The translations under genes were made by a program, and so were the position numbers. A stretch of 34,528 bases of DNA, from the NCBI GenBank assembly GCA_945869465.1, contig CAMBPB010000030.1:1-34528 (forward strand), read 5' to 3'. The notes beneath the pieces are model-generated. The model was given only the letters and a program-made list of their open reading frames with translations, had not been told where the DNA came from and searched no databases. This DNA is from Prosthecobacter debontii (lineage in GTDB: Bacteria > Verrucomicrobiota > Verrucomicrobiia > Verrucomicrobiales > Akkermansiaceae). Positions 23,032 through 31,770 of the stretch are shown in pieces (the stretch's first letter is position 1; every line of letters starts with the position of its first letter).

Positions 23032-26000
23032 ATGGAACATCCCATTGCCAGCACGCTCGTCCTCGTCACCCTCGCGCTGCGAACCCTCGCCTTCGGACAG
23101 GCCGCGGTCGATCCCGATCCCAACGGCGTCCTGCTCAAGCCCATCCCCGACAGGCTCATCGTGCTCACCTTCGACGACGGACCGGCCAGCCATGCGACCG
23201 TTGTGGCGCCAGTCCTCAAGGAGATGGGCTTCGGCGGCTCGTTCTATGTGTGTGATTTCGATTCGTTCAAAACGCGCAAGGATTGGTATCTGACTTGGCG
23301 GCAGATGATCGCCATGGACGCGGACGGTTTTGAGATCGGCAATCACACCGTGGGCCATGGCGGAAGCTTGGAGAATTTTGTGCGGATGGAGGAAGAGTTG
23401 TTTGCCAACCACGGTCCTAGGATGACAACGGTTTGCTGGCCGCTCTACGCGGTTTCCTGGACGATTTGTCCGGACCTCGCCGCTAATGGATACACCTTCG
23501 GACGCGGCGGCCACGAGCGACCCTATCGCCCGACGGTCGATAATCCGTTCGATGTGCCTTCATTCACGATCACGGATGGTGTTCCCGTTGAGCGCTTCAT
23601 CAAACAAGCCCAAATGGCCTGCCAGGGCCGGGTGGTCGTGTATTGTTTTCACGGCGTGCCGGACATGGAGCATCCAGGCGTCAGTCTGGAGCCGGCGACC
23701 TTCAAGGCGATGATGCGGTATTTGAAGGATAACAACTATCAGGTCATCGCCATGCGCGATCTGGACAAATACATTGATCCGGCCAAGGCCGCCAAGCTTC
23801 CGCCCACCGCCAACGACGCCAAGGGCTCGCCGCCCTTCGAGTCCCTCAAGGACGACAAGCCGTTTGTCGCCCCCCCCGCCAATGGCATTCTTGAATTCTC
23901 GTTTCCCGGCCTGCCTGCGCCCAATATGAGTAAAACCCACATCCGCCAGACGGTTCCCTACGCCACCGACGTGACCGCGCTCGCGCCTGACATCAAGCTG
24001 GCGGCGGATGCCACCCTCACTCCCGCCTCCGGCACCGCCCGCGACTTTTCCAATCCCCAAAGCTATACCGTCACCGGACCGGATGGCTCCACCAAAACCT
24101 ATGTCGTGACGGTGAACCGGACCCCTATCAATCAGGACAAGGAGATGCTAACCTTCACGCTGCCGGGAGCCCTATCCACCGCCCTTTCGTCAAACCGCAT
24201 CCGCGTGGTTGTTCCAAAGGCCATGGACGTGACCACAGTGGCACCCGCCTTCACGCTGTCGCCCTTCGCCACGGTCGTTCCCGCTTCCGGCACGGCCCGG
24301 GACTTCACCCAGCCGCAGGCCTACACCATCACCGCCCAGGATGGCTCCTCACGGATTGTGAGCGTGGCGGTGGCCAGGAGCGACAAGTCGAACCACTTCA
24401 TCTGGAACAAGCCCGAGGGCGGCAATTGGAGTGACTCCGCCCAGTGGTCGAACCATCCGACCGGCGGAGGCGCGCCCGCAATGACCGGCCAGCCTGACGG
24501 TATTCTGACTTTCAATCCGGGCGCTCCATGCACGGTTAGAAATGATCTGAAAGAGGGATTCCTGCTCAACCAGCTTGTTCTGGGGGATCGCAGCGGCGGC
24601 CTCATTGTGAGCGGCAACGGCCTGACGTTCTCCAGGGAAGGGTCTAACAATAATTTGCCTTTCATCCGTGCGGGCAAGTGCCAGAGGGTTGACATCAACA
24701 CGCCGGTAATCCTCCAGGATGACCTGACGGTGAACACCTCCGCGGAAAAGGACCCCAATTGTTTCATCAGCTTCAACGCGGTGATCGCCGGTCCCCACGC
24801 CCTGATTCTGAACAGCTCCGGCGATCCCAACGTCCCTGGCATCAATTTCCATGACGTGCATTTCGGGATCCTGCAACTCAACAACGCCAACACCTACAGT
24901 GGAGGAACCCTCATCGATGGCGGCAAGATCAACGTGCGCAAAACCGGCGGCCTGGGATCGGGAACGATCACGCTGGACCATTTCGGCACGCTAACCGCCG
25001 AGAGCACCCTTGCCAATCCCGTGATCATCAACCAAGGCACGCTGTTTCATTGCGCCTTGAGCGGTCCCATGCAGCTCAACGGTATCGCGAATTTCATCGG
25101 CAACTGCATGCTTTCCGGCGATATGACCGGACCCGGCGGCTTTACCATGCTTGGCACCAATGGCACCTACCTCAATATGGTGCCCGGCGGCACCGTGACG
25201 CTCGCCGGAGCTAACAGTTATGCCGGTCCGACCACGGTTTTCCCCGGCACCCTGATTGTGAAAAAGGCCGCGGGACTTTATCACGGGAATACCGCGAAAT
25301 GGACACCGGAGACCATCACCATCCACAAGGCGGCGACGCTGCGCCTCAATGTCGGTGGTCCCGGTGAATTCACCGGCGCACAGGTTGGCACGCTGCTTGA
25401 AAATCTAACCACGGCGGCCCGTGGGAACGGCTTGATGGGTGGTTCGTTCCTGTCCCTGGATACTGCCAACGCCACGGAACCCATCACCGTTTCCGCCAGC
25501 ATCGCGGATTCACAAGGACCGGGCGGCGGTGCGTTTCTCTTCCGGAAGTGCGGGGCGGGCGGTATGCGGCTATCAGGTAAAAACACCTACACCGGCCAGA
25601 CGGTTCTGGAGGGCGGAACCTTGAGTGTGGACTCCCTCAATAGCTTCACCCAAGGCAAGGGCAGGGCCGGCAGCAGCCTAGGAGCCCCGACAAATATCGA
25701 GGCCGGCGAGATCGTCCTTGGCGAGGAAGCCAAGGACGGTGACTGCGCCCTGATCTACACCGGCCCCGGCGAAACCACCGACCGGGTGATGAATCTGGCG
25801 GGAAAAACCCTCACCGTGACCGTCAGTCAATCCGGCGGCGGCCTGCTGAAGTTCACCAGTCCCCTGCTGATCTCCGGCTACGGCGGCTACAAAACCATCG
25901 TTCTCTCAGGTGACACCGCGGGCACCGGCGAACTCGCCGGTGCCATCATCGATCCCCACGACCGCGCGGGCAAGGCCGCCACCGCCATCACCAAATCCGG

Positions 26001-26289
26001 CAAAGGCTCCTGGACTCTCTCCGGGACTAACCCCTACACCGGCCCGACCAAGGTCGCCGGCGGCGTGCTCGTCTGCACCACCGCCGCCTCACTGGGATGC
26101 GGCGCGCTCGACATCAGTAGCGGCGCCAAGGTCCAGTTGAATTACAGCGGCACCCGCAAAATCGCGGCCCTGACACTCCATGGCGGCCCCGCGCTGCCTC
26201 CCGGCACCTATGGTTCCGCAACCTCCCCGGCGGCCCACAAGGACGGAGCCTCCTTCACCGGCACCGGCACCGTGACGGTGGCTCCATGA
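23032..26289 (+). CDS. Secreted polysaccharide deacetylase (NodB) fused to Ig-like and PATR beta-strand repeats
   Basis: 1085 residues from ATG 23032, which starts a signal peptide (EHPIASTLVLVTLALRTLAFG). Residues 40-240 are a NodB-type deacetylase: VLTFDDGPASH (D48/D49), metal-binding HTVGH, a divergent third motif (TVCWPLYAVSW instead of R..Y/P), and VVYCFHGVPD as the last motif. Two Ig-like modules of the DUF5018 type follow at about 290-450: YATDVTALAPDIKLAADATLTPASG and AMDVTTVAPAFTLSPFATVVPASG. From about 455 the protein is a beta-helix of passenger-associated repeats: LNNANTYSGGTLIDGGKINV, LAGANSYAGPTTVFPGTLIV, LSGKNTYTGQTVLEGGTLSV and LSGTNPYTGPTKVAGGVLVC. There is no terminal autotransporter barrel or PEP-CTERM anchor; it ends GTGTVTVAP. 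Likely a surface or secreted enzyme acting on acetylated polysaccharide, with the helix as stalk; substrate unknown. Confidence 0.85.
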   Translation: MEHPIASTLVLVTLALRTLAFGQAAVDPDPNGVLLKPIPDRLIVLTFDDGPASHATVVAPVLKEMGFGGSFYVCDFDSFKTRKDWYLTWRQMIAMDADGFEIGNHTVGHGGSLENFVRMEEELFANHGPRMTTVCWPLYAVSWTICPDLAANGYTFGRGGHERPYRPTVDNPFDVPSFTITDGVPVERFIKQAQMACQGRVVVYCFHGVPDMEHPGVSLEPATFKAMMRYLKDNNYQVIAMRDLDKYIDPAKAAKLPPTANDAKGSPPFESLKDDKPFVAPPANGILEFSFPGLPAPNMSKTHIRQTVPYATDVTALAPDIKLAADATLTPASGTARDFSNPQSYTVTGPDGSTKTYVVTVNRTPINQDKEMLTFTLPGALSTALSSNRIRVVVPKAMDVTTVAPAFTLSPFATVVPASGTARDFTQPQAYTITAQDGSSRIVSVAVARSDKSNHFIWNKPEGGNWSDSAQWSNHPTGGGAPAMTGQPDGILTFNPGAPCTVRNDLKEGFLLNQLVLGDRSGGLIVSGNGLTFSREGSNNNLPFIRAGKCQRVDINTPVILQDDLTVNTSAEKDPNCFISFNAVIAGPHALILNSSGDPNVPGINFHDVHFGILQLNNANTYSGGTLIDGGKINVRKTGGLGSGTITLDHFGTLTAESTLANPVIINQGTLFHCALSGPMQLNGIANFIGNCMLSGDMTGPGGFTMLGTNGTYLNMVPGGTVTLAGANSYAGPTTVFPGTLIVKKAAGLYHGNTAKWTPETITIHKAATLRLNVGGPGEFTGAQVGTLLENLTTAARGNGLMGGSFLSLDTANATEPITVSASIADSQGPGGGAFLFRKCGAGGMRLSGKNTYTGQTVLEGGTLSVDSLNSFTQGKGRAGSSLGAPTNIEAGEIVLGEEAKDGDCALIYTGPGETTDRVMNLAGKTLTVTVSQSGGGLLKFTSPLLISGYGGYKTIVLSGDTAGTGELAGAIIDPHDRAGKAATAITKSGKGSWTLSGTNPYTGPTKVAGGVLVCTTAASLGCGALDISSGAKVQLNYSGTRKIAALTLHGGPALPPGTYGSATSPAAHKDGASFTGTGTVTVAP

Positions 26290-26320
26290 TCTGATCCATA
26301 GCCAGCAGCATGGGCCGCCA

Positions 26321-26445
26321 TAAGGAAGCACCCTAAGGAGCCACCACACACTTGTGGTGCGGGCGGATGCGGGATCTTTGAAAAGCGCGATGCTCTTCTC
26401 CAAAACCATTCCATCCGCATCCACGACAAGTGGCATGCTTCCTTA
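26321..26445. repeat. 125-bp structured spacer bounded by perfect 10-bp inverted repeats
   Basis: TAAGGAAGCA (26321-26330) and TGCTTCCTTA (26436-26445) are exact inverse copies at the ends. Inside are a hairpin CACCACA (26342-26348) / TGTGGTG (26353-26359) with a 4-nt loop, and an inverted pair GGATGCGG (26365-26372) / CCGCATCC (26415-26422). The right arm contains the TAA stop of the minus-strand regulator. It lies between convergent genes and may be a bidirectional terminator complex, a structured RNA or a MITE-like element. Confidence 0.6.
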
Positions 26446-27078
26446 CTGGAACATTCCCGCTTGCTGCACGAGGCGCGAGATTTCCGCCACCGAGTGGACA
26501 CCGAGCTTGGTGGTGATGTGGGTGCGGTGGAGTTTCACGGTGCGCTCGTGGATGCCAAGGCCGGCGGCGATCTGTTTGTTGAGTTTACCCTGCAAGACCT
26601 CCTTCAGGACCTCGCTCTCCCTTGCGCTGAGGGATACGAAACGCTGCCGCAGCAATTGGAGCCGCGCTTGCTCCGCCCGGTGTTGCACGTTGTGATCAAG
26701 CGCGAGCCGGACGGCGGCGATTAGATTTTCCTTGGGCGCGTGTTTGGTTAGAAAATCCTCCGCCCCATTGCGCATCGCGCTCACGCTGGTGGGGATGTCG
26801 CCTTGTCCCGTTAGAAAAACCACGGGTAGAGGATTTTCCAGATCGAGCAATGCCTGCTGGAGAGCCATGCCATCCATTTCAGGCATCATGAGGTCGGTGA
26901 TCACACAGCCACAGGAGTCCGGCCCCAGCTCGGCGAGTAACTCCACAGGGGAGTTGTGGATCACGACCTGAAATCCGCTCGCCCGGAGCAGGCGGGAAAC
27001 GGAACGCAGGAACGAGACATCATCATCCACCACATAGACGGTGGGTGCAGGGGGATCGATGGAATTGGTATCATTCAT
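26443..27078 (-). CDS. FixJ-type response regulator
   Basis: 211 residues from ATG 27078. Receiver domain: acidic pocket VVDDDVSFL, phospho-acceptor Asp62 in VITDLMMPEMDG, Thr in VVFLTGQGD, Lys in FLTKHAPKENL, typical of the FixJ/TodT group. LuxR-type HTH at the C-terminus: LSARESEVLKEVLQGKLNKQIAAGLGIHERTVKLHRTHITTKLGVHSVAEI. All key residues are intact. Immediately upstream in the same direction lies only the C-terminal end of a histidine kinase, so the cognate sensor appears to have been lost and the regulator may be orphaned or cross-activated. Its stop codon lies inside the right arm of the 26321-26445 inverted repeat. Confidence 0.92.
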   Translation of the reverse strand: MNDTNSIDPPAPTVYVVDDDVSFLRSVSRLLRASGFQVVIHNSPVELLAELGPDSCGCVITDLMMPEMDGMALQQALLDLENPLPVVFLTGQGDIPTSVSAMRNGAEDFLTKHAPKENLIAAVRLALDHNVQHRAEQARLQLLRQRFVSLSARESEVLKEVLQGKLNKQIAAGLGIHERTVKLHRTHITTKLGVHSVAEISRLVQQAGMFQ

Positions 27079-27104
27079 GACGCTTTATGAGATCACGGAT
27101 GACA

Positions 27105-27378
27105 CTAGGTGATTTCCGCAGGCAGGGTGAAGCAGAAACAGGCACCGCTGTCCGAATTGTTTTCCGCCCAAAGTTTGCCGTGATGGGCTTCGATGATGGT
27201 CATTGACACGGGAAGCCCCATGCCCATGCCTTTTTCCTTGGTGGTGAAGAACGGTTCGAACAAACGACCGCTGGTGTCCTCGGGAATACCCGGCCCGGAG
27301 TCACACACGCGCACTTCCACCGTCGCTGCATCCATGCGCCTTGCTTGCAGTTCGATGTTGCGTTCATCGGTCGGCCCC
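27105..27378 (-). pseudogene. C-terminal remnant of a sensor histidine kinase (ATPase end only)
   Basis: About 90 codons remain, with the ATP-binding end intact: VEVRVCDSGPGIP (G1 box), RLFEPFFTTKEKGMGMGLPVSMTIIEAHHG (F and G2 boxes), then LWAENNSDSGACFCFTLPAE and stop. The PAS/HisKA part, phospho-acceptor His and N-box are absent. Upstream of about 27378 the sequence changes to an unrelated gene fragment (see next entry). The same frame stays open into that fragment, so an ORF of about 114 codons exists, but it reads the fragment out of its own frame. It lies 26 bases before the FixJ-type regulator and was presumably its partner kinase. Confidence 0.85.
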
Positions 27379-27781
27379 CCAATCGACTTGCCCGGCGAGT
27401 TCCTCCTTGGTCGGCTTTTTGAGCCGCGGATCCGGTGCGCCCATCGCAATCCACTGCTCGAGGTGCTTGATGCTCAGGCTGGAGAGTTGCGGCGCTTTGA
27501 TGGCATCGGCGCATAGTCCTCGGCGTGGCGCACCGCGAGGATGAGAGGGCTTTTAGCGGGATCTCCGGGGACGATCACCTTGGACTCCAACAAAGCCGCG
27601 CGGTGGTCGAGCGCGAGGTCGCCCTTTTCTTATCAACGCTGTTGTGACAGGAGTAGCAGTTCTCCGCGAGCACGGGGCGAATTTTGGCTTCGAAAAATTC
27701 AAGCTGGGCGGGTGTGATCTCCTCCCCGCTGGCGGCGGCGAGCGAGACGTTGAACAGAAGGCAGGAAATGGAGAACTTTAT
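27379..27781 (-). pseudogene. N-terminal remnant of a PSCyt1 / DUF1549-DUF1553 (PSD1) cytochrome protein
   Basis: Stitching three frames on the minus strand recovers a planctomycete-type cytochrome c domain. First frame: KFSISCLLFNVSLAAAS (signal peptide), EEITPAQLEFFEAKIRPVLAENCYSCHNS with the CxxCH haem motif at 27657-27643. A frameshift at about 27621-27630 leads to GDLALDHRAALLESKVIVPGDPAKSPLILAVRH. A second at about 27495-27501 leads to APQLSSLSIKHLEQWIAMGAPDPR and ends at VDWG where kinase sequence begins. The codon expected to be the initiator reads ATA (27781-27779), with TGA just upstream. So start, frame and the whole C-terminal part are lost. In PVC genomes intact versions are large exported proteins of uncertain function. 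Confidence 0.85.
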
Positions 27782-27946
27782 TCAGAGAACCGCAAAACAA
27801 CCGATGGTCAGCGGTTAGGGTGGCAGCCTGGCAGTGCCCTGGGTGATGTCGAGTTTTCTCTGCTCCGCCACGACCCGCTTGCCGATTCCGTATGGGACGA
27901 AAATTTTCCGTGTCTTATCGGGCACTTCGTGGATCGTAGCGCTTCA
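27782..27946. other. Spacer between the cytochrome remnant and rpe
   Basis: 165 bases. A minus-strand frame of 42 codons (27943-27815, containing IFVPYGIGKRVVAEQRKLDI) has a coding-like look but is bounded upstream by a stop and has no ATG; it could be the tail of another eroded gene. Promoter elements for rpe were not clear. Confidence 0.3.
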
Positions 27947-28618
27947 ATGATTGTGAAAAAAAACTTCCATGACCGGGTGATCGCCCCCTCGCTGCTTGCC
28001 GCGGATTTTTCACGGATTGGCGATGAAGTCAGGCGGGCGGTTGATGCCGGTGCCGATTGGATGCACCTGGACGTGATGGACGGGCACTTCGTGGACAACA
28101 TTTCGTTCGGCCCCGGCGGCGTCCGGACGGTGGATCAAATCAGCGGGATCTTTCTGGATGTGCATCTGATGATTTCGCGGCCGGACCACTACTTGCAGCG
28201 CTTCATCGAGGCCGGCTCCGATCTGATCACAGTCCACGTCGAAGCGGATCACGATGTCGCTGAAACCCTGCGCCGCATCCGGGGGGCCGGCCGCCAGGCG
28301 GGTATCGCGCTCAATCCCGCGACGCCGCTGAGCACGGTGGAACCATTCCTCGATCAGATCGACCTGCTGCTCTGCATGACGGTGGTTCCGGGCTTCGGCG
28401 GGCAGGCGTTCATGCCGGAGGTGCTCGAAAAAATCTCCGCCGCCGTCCGGATTCGGGAGACAAAAAACCTGTCGTTCCACGTTGAAGTGGACGGGGGGAT
28501 CGACGCCGTCACGGCCGCCCGCTGCGCTGCGGTTGGCGCGAACGTGATGGTCGCCGGTTCCTCAACCTTTCGCGCGCCGGACATGGGCGCCGCTATCACC
28601 GCCATTCGCAACGCATGA
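27947..28618 (+). CDS. rpe: Ribulose-phosphate 3-epimerase
   Basis: 223 residues from ATG 27947, the normal length. It interconverts ribulose 5-phosphate and xylulose 5-phosphate in the pentose phosphate pathway. TIM-barrel signatures: IAPSLLAADFSRIGDEV with Ser15, the metal-binding H40 and D42 in WMHLDVMDGHFVDNISFGP, DVHLMI with the next His, the catalytic-loop region CMTVVPGFGGQAFMPEVLEKI, and VDGGID with the second active-site Asp, followed by GANVMVAGSSTF for phosphate binding. All catalytic residues appear intact. Its TGA overlaps the ATG of the following gene (ATGA at 28615-28618). Confidence 0.96.
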   Translation: MIVKKNFHDRVIAPSLLAADFSRIGDEVRRAVDAGADWMHLDVMDGHFVDNISFGPGGVRTVDQISGIFLDVHLMISRPDHYLQRFIEAGSDLITVHVEADHDVAETLRRIRGAGRQAGIALNPATPLSTVEPFLDQIDLLLCMTVVPGFGGQAFMPEVLEKISAAVRIRETKNLSFHVEVDGGIDAVTAARCAAVGANVMVAGSSTFRAPDMGAAITAIRNA

Positions 28619-29502
28619 AATCCCAGGTTCTTCTTCCCGCCATCGCCGCCGCCATCGGGTTTTCCATCGCCTGGATCGCCAAACCCTCGTCCCCACCCCC
28701 GGCCAGCACTCCGGCCGCCGAATCAAAGGCCGGACCCAAAAAATCCGAGCGCGGCAATTCCAGCCGCCCGCGTTCGTCCTCGATCAGCGAGCGCCGCCCG
28801 ACCGAAGTGAATGCCGGGGATTTCCCGCTCACCGATCTTGCCGCCCAAGGGCCGAAAACCCGCGAGGAAGCCAAGATGTTGCGACTTGCCGAGGCGCTCG
28901 GGCTTGCCTCTGACCAGCAGCCGCAAATCCTTAAGCTTATCGAAGAGAGCAACGCCGCCGCAAATGACACGATCCCCATTCTAGAGGATCTCACAACCCG
29001 CGGCCGGAAAATCGAGGAAACCCTAGCGACTTTTCTCGATGCGGAGCAACTCGCCAAGTTCGAGGAATTGCGGGTGCGCGAACGGGAAAACCGGATCGAA
29101 ACCCGGTCCCAGTCCGCCCTCATGCAGGTGATCCGCGAGATCGATCTTTCTCCCGGCCAACGGGATGAGGCGCTCGCCCGCCTTCGTCAGGCCGAGAAAA
29201 CCCGGATCCAGACGATCCCAGCGGCCGCCACCTTGTTGCTCAACACTTCGGTGCTGCCCACCGGGGCCAAGGGAATGAGCATCGAAGGCCTGATGGCTCT
29301 CGCCCAAGCCGCTCATCCTGCCACCCAAGTCGATCCAGCGAATGCCCAGCAACAGATCCTCCAACACCAACGGCAGAAACTTGAGGATAAACTCAAGTGT
29401 TTCGACGGCATTTTCACACCCGCCCAAATGGGCCAATATCACGCCATCCTCGCCGGGGAACGCACGCTCATCGACCGCATGCAGAGTCAGAGCGAAAAAT
29501 AG
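28615..29502 (+). CDS. Exported helical protein with LTXXQ-like motifs
   Basis: 295 residues. An N-terminal hydrophobic stretch (VLLPAIAAAIGFSIAWIA) serves as signal anchor or peptide and is followed by a Pro/Ser/Lys-rich disordered linker to about residue 65. The remainder is strongly helical and charged, with three similar segments: ALGLASDQQPQILKLIEESN, IDLSPGQRDEALARLRQAEK and IFTPAQMGQYHAILAGE. The L-[ST]-x-x-Q pattern and helical hairpin layout recall the Spy/CpxP and RseP-adjacent periplasmic families, but this is a loose resemblance; I do not assign a function. Overlapping start with rpe (ATGA) suggests cotranscription and translational coupling; a methyltransferase gene follows after 24 bases. 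Confidence 0.65.
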   Translation: MKSQVLLPAIAAAIGFSIAWIAKPSSPPPASTPAAESKAGPKKSERGNSSRPRSSSISERRPTEVNAGDFPLTDLAAQGPKTREEAKMLRLAEALGLASDQQPQILKLIEESNAAANDTIPILEDLTTRGRKIEETLATFLDAEQLAKFEELRVRERENRIETRSQSALMQVIREIDLSPGQRDEALARLRQAEKTRIQTIPAAATLLLNTSVLPTGAKGMSIEGLMALAQAAHPATQVDPANAQQQILQHQRQKLEDKLKCFDGIFTPAQMGQYHAILAGERTLIDRMQSQSEK

Positions 29503-29526
29503 CCCGCATCCCCTCCCCTACCACCC

Positions 29527-30324
29527 ATGCCGCTCATCGACCACCTGCTTGCGATCCAACCAATCCGCAAGGCGATCTGGAAACTCTGGTATCCGTTTCT
29601 AACACGCAGACTGCACGAGGAGGGAGTCGTCTTCCTCAACTATGCCTATGAAACCGCTCCGCCGATGGCCATTCCGCTTTCCGCGGCGGACGAAGCGGAC
29701 CGCGCCTGCGTCCAGCTCTATCACCACCTCGCCTCGCAGGCCGACCTTCGCGGGCAAACGGTGTTGGAGGTGAGTTGCGGCCATGGCGGCGGAGCCTCCT
29801 ATCTCACACGCTCCTTCGGTCCGGCGAAATACACCGGACTCGATCTCAATCCCGCCGGCATCGCGTTTTGCAAGCAACGCCATCAGGTCACCGGTCTGGA
29901 TTTCATTCAGGGCGATGCCGAGAACCTGCCTTTCGCCGATGCCACGTTCGATGCGCTCATCAATCTCGAAGCATCGCACTGTTATCCGGATTTCCCGCGG
30001 TTTCTATCGGAAGTCGCGCGCGTGCTAAAACCAGGCGGGCATTTTCTCTACGCCGACTTCCGTTTCAGGGAGAGTATTCCGCCGTGGGAAATGGCCATCC
30101 GGGAAGCTTCGCTGGAACTGAAAGCCACCAGCGACATCGGCCCCGGCGTGATCCGCGGCATGGAGAAAAACTCCGCGCGTTCCCAGGAAATGCTCGACCG
30201 CAAACTGCCGCAATGGCTCCACGGCCTCGGCCGGGATTTCGCCGGCGTGAAGGGCTCGCGGGTGTACAACGCCCTGGTGGAGGGGAAATTGTCGTATCGT
30301 TCCCATCACTTCGTGAAATCGTAA
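29527..30324 (+). CDS. Class I SAM-dependent methyltransferase
   Basis: 265 residues. Rossmann-fold methyltransferase motifs in order: motif I TVLEVSCGHGGGASYLTRSF at about 79-98, motif II YTGLDLNPAGIAFCKQRH, FIQGDAENLPFADATFDALINLEASHCYPD (motifs III and IV), and LSEVARVLKPGGHFLYADFR (post-I block). The order and spacing fit the Methyltransf_11/UbiE-like group; the 'EVSCGHGGG' version and the conserved SHCYPD stretch recall the phthiotriol/phenolphthiotriol methyltransferase type. The substrate is unknown, probably a small or lipid-like molecule. An N-terminal stretch of about 45 residues precedes the core. It lies downstream of rpe and the LTXXQ-like gene and upstream of a sulfatase relic. 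Confidence 0.88.
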   Translation: MPLIDHLLAIQPIRKAIWKLWYPFLTRRLHEEGVVFLNYAYETAPPMAIPLSAADEADRACVQLYHHLASQADLRGQTVLEVSCGHGGGASYLTRSFGPAKYTGLDLNPAGIAFCKQRHQVTGLDFIQGDAENLPFADATFDALINLEASHCYPDFPRFLSEVARVLKPGGHFLYADFRFRESIPPWEMAIREASLELKATSDIGPGVIRGMEKNSARSQEMLDRKLPQWLHGLGRDFAGVKGSRVYNALVEGKLSYRSHHFVKS

Positions 30325-30330
30325 CACCCC

Positions 30331-30856
<526 letters not shown>

Positions 30857-30919
30857 GGGCCACGCACCGGCCCGCGCTCCGGACTTGCCGCGGACGCATT
30901 GCTCGCCTTCACTCCACCC

Positions 30920-31699
30920 ATGACTCGTCCCGACGGCCGCCAGCACGACCAACTCCGCCCGATTTCCTTCACCCCCAACGTCGCGCCTAACGCCACCGGC
31001 TCGGTGCTCGTGGCCTTCGGCGACACGCGGGTCATCTGCTCGGCGACCATCGAGGAGGACGTGCCGCGATGGATGCGCGCCCAACGCGTGGACGGCGGCT
31101 GGCTCACCGCGGAATATTCAATGCTGCCCTACTCGACGTTAGAGCGCAAACCCCGCGATATTTCCCGCGGCAAACTCGACGGCCGCTCGTCCGAGATCCA
31201 GCGCCTCATCGGCCGCGCACTACGGGCGGTGGTGGACCTGAAAAAAATCGGCCAACGCACGGTGTGGATCGATTGCGACGTGCTGCAAGCCGACGGCGGC
31301 ACCCGCACCGCCTCGATCACCGGCGGCTGCGTGGCGATGGCCATCGCTTTCAACAAGCTGTTCGCCGCCGGCAAACTCAAGGATTTCCCGATCAAGAAAC
31401 TCGTCGCCGCGGTGTCGGCCGGTGTCTATCAGGGCACCCCGGTGCTTGATCTCAACTACCCGGAGGACAAGGACGCGTCGGTAGATTTCAACGTCGTGAT
31501 GACCGAGACGCTCGACTTCGTGGAAGTGCAGGGCAGCGGTGAGGAAGCCGTGTTCTCGTCGGATGAAATGACCGCCATGCTCGAGCTCTCGCGCAAGGGC
31601 ATTTCGGAAATCATCTCGATGCAAAAAGCGGCGATCCTCACCGCCGACCGCGCGGGCCCGGCGGATCTGGCGGCGCTGGTGGCGGCGTTCCGTGTGTGA
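30920..31699 (+). CDS. rph: Ribonuclease PH
   Basis: 259 residues from ATG 30920. RNase PH trims tRNA 3' ends by phosphorolysis. Family features: RPDGRQHDQLRPISFTPN at the start, GSVLVAFGDTRVICSATIEE, RGWLTAEYSMLPYST-like block (DGGWLTAEYSMLPYSTLERKPRD), GRSSEIQRLIGRALRAVVDL, TVWIDCDVLQADGGTRTASITGG (phosphate/RNA site), AAVSAGVYQGTPVLDLNYPEDKDASVDFNVVMT with the catalytic Asp residues, and GSGEEAVFSSDEMTAMLELSRKGI. Length and all motifs are normal. It follows the sulfatase relic after 63 bases and precedes a short heptamer repeat. Confidence 0.96.
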   Translation: MTRPDGRQHDQLRPISFTPNVAPNATGSVLVAFGDTRVICSATIEEDVPRWMRAQRVDGGWLTAEYSMLPYSTLERKPRDISRGKLDGRSSEIQRLIGRALRAVVDLKKIGQRTVWIDCDVLQADGGTRTASITGGCVAMAIAFNKLFAAGKLKDFPIKKLVAAVSAGVYQGTPVLDLNYPEDKDASVDFNVVMTETLDFVEVQGSGEEAVFSSDEMTAMLELSRKGISEIISMQKAAILTADRAGPADLAALVAAFRV

Positions 31700-31720
31700 G
31701 GAGCATGGAGCATGGAGCAT
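31700..31720. repeat. Three tandem GGAGCAT heptamers after rph
   Basis: GGAGCAT is repeated exactly three times starting at the last base of the rph stop codon region and trails into related purine-rich sequence (GGAACGG, GAGAGCGGAGAGAA). Same unit length as the scpA-infA repeat but a different sequence. Confidence 0.8.
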
Positions 31721-31743
31721 GGAACGGAGAGCGGAGAGAATAC

Positions 31744-31759
31744 GGTAAGACTGCTTACC
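31744..31759. promoter_or_regulatory. Small dyad just upstream of the DUF3142 lipoprotein gene
   Basis: GGTAAG (31744-31749) and CTTACC (31754-31759) flank ACTG, 11 bases before ATG 31771. It could be an operator half-site pair or a leader hairpin. Confidence 0.35.
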
Positions 31760-31770
31760 ACTAACATAGG

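Noticed and set aside
27815..27943. 42-codon minus-strand frame containing IFVPYGIGKRVVAEQRKLDI
   Set aside because: Coding-like composition but no ATG, bounded by stops and unmatched to a family; kept only as a possible relic in the spacer entry.
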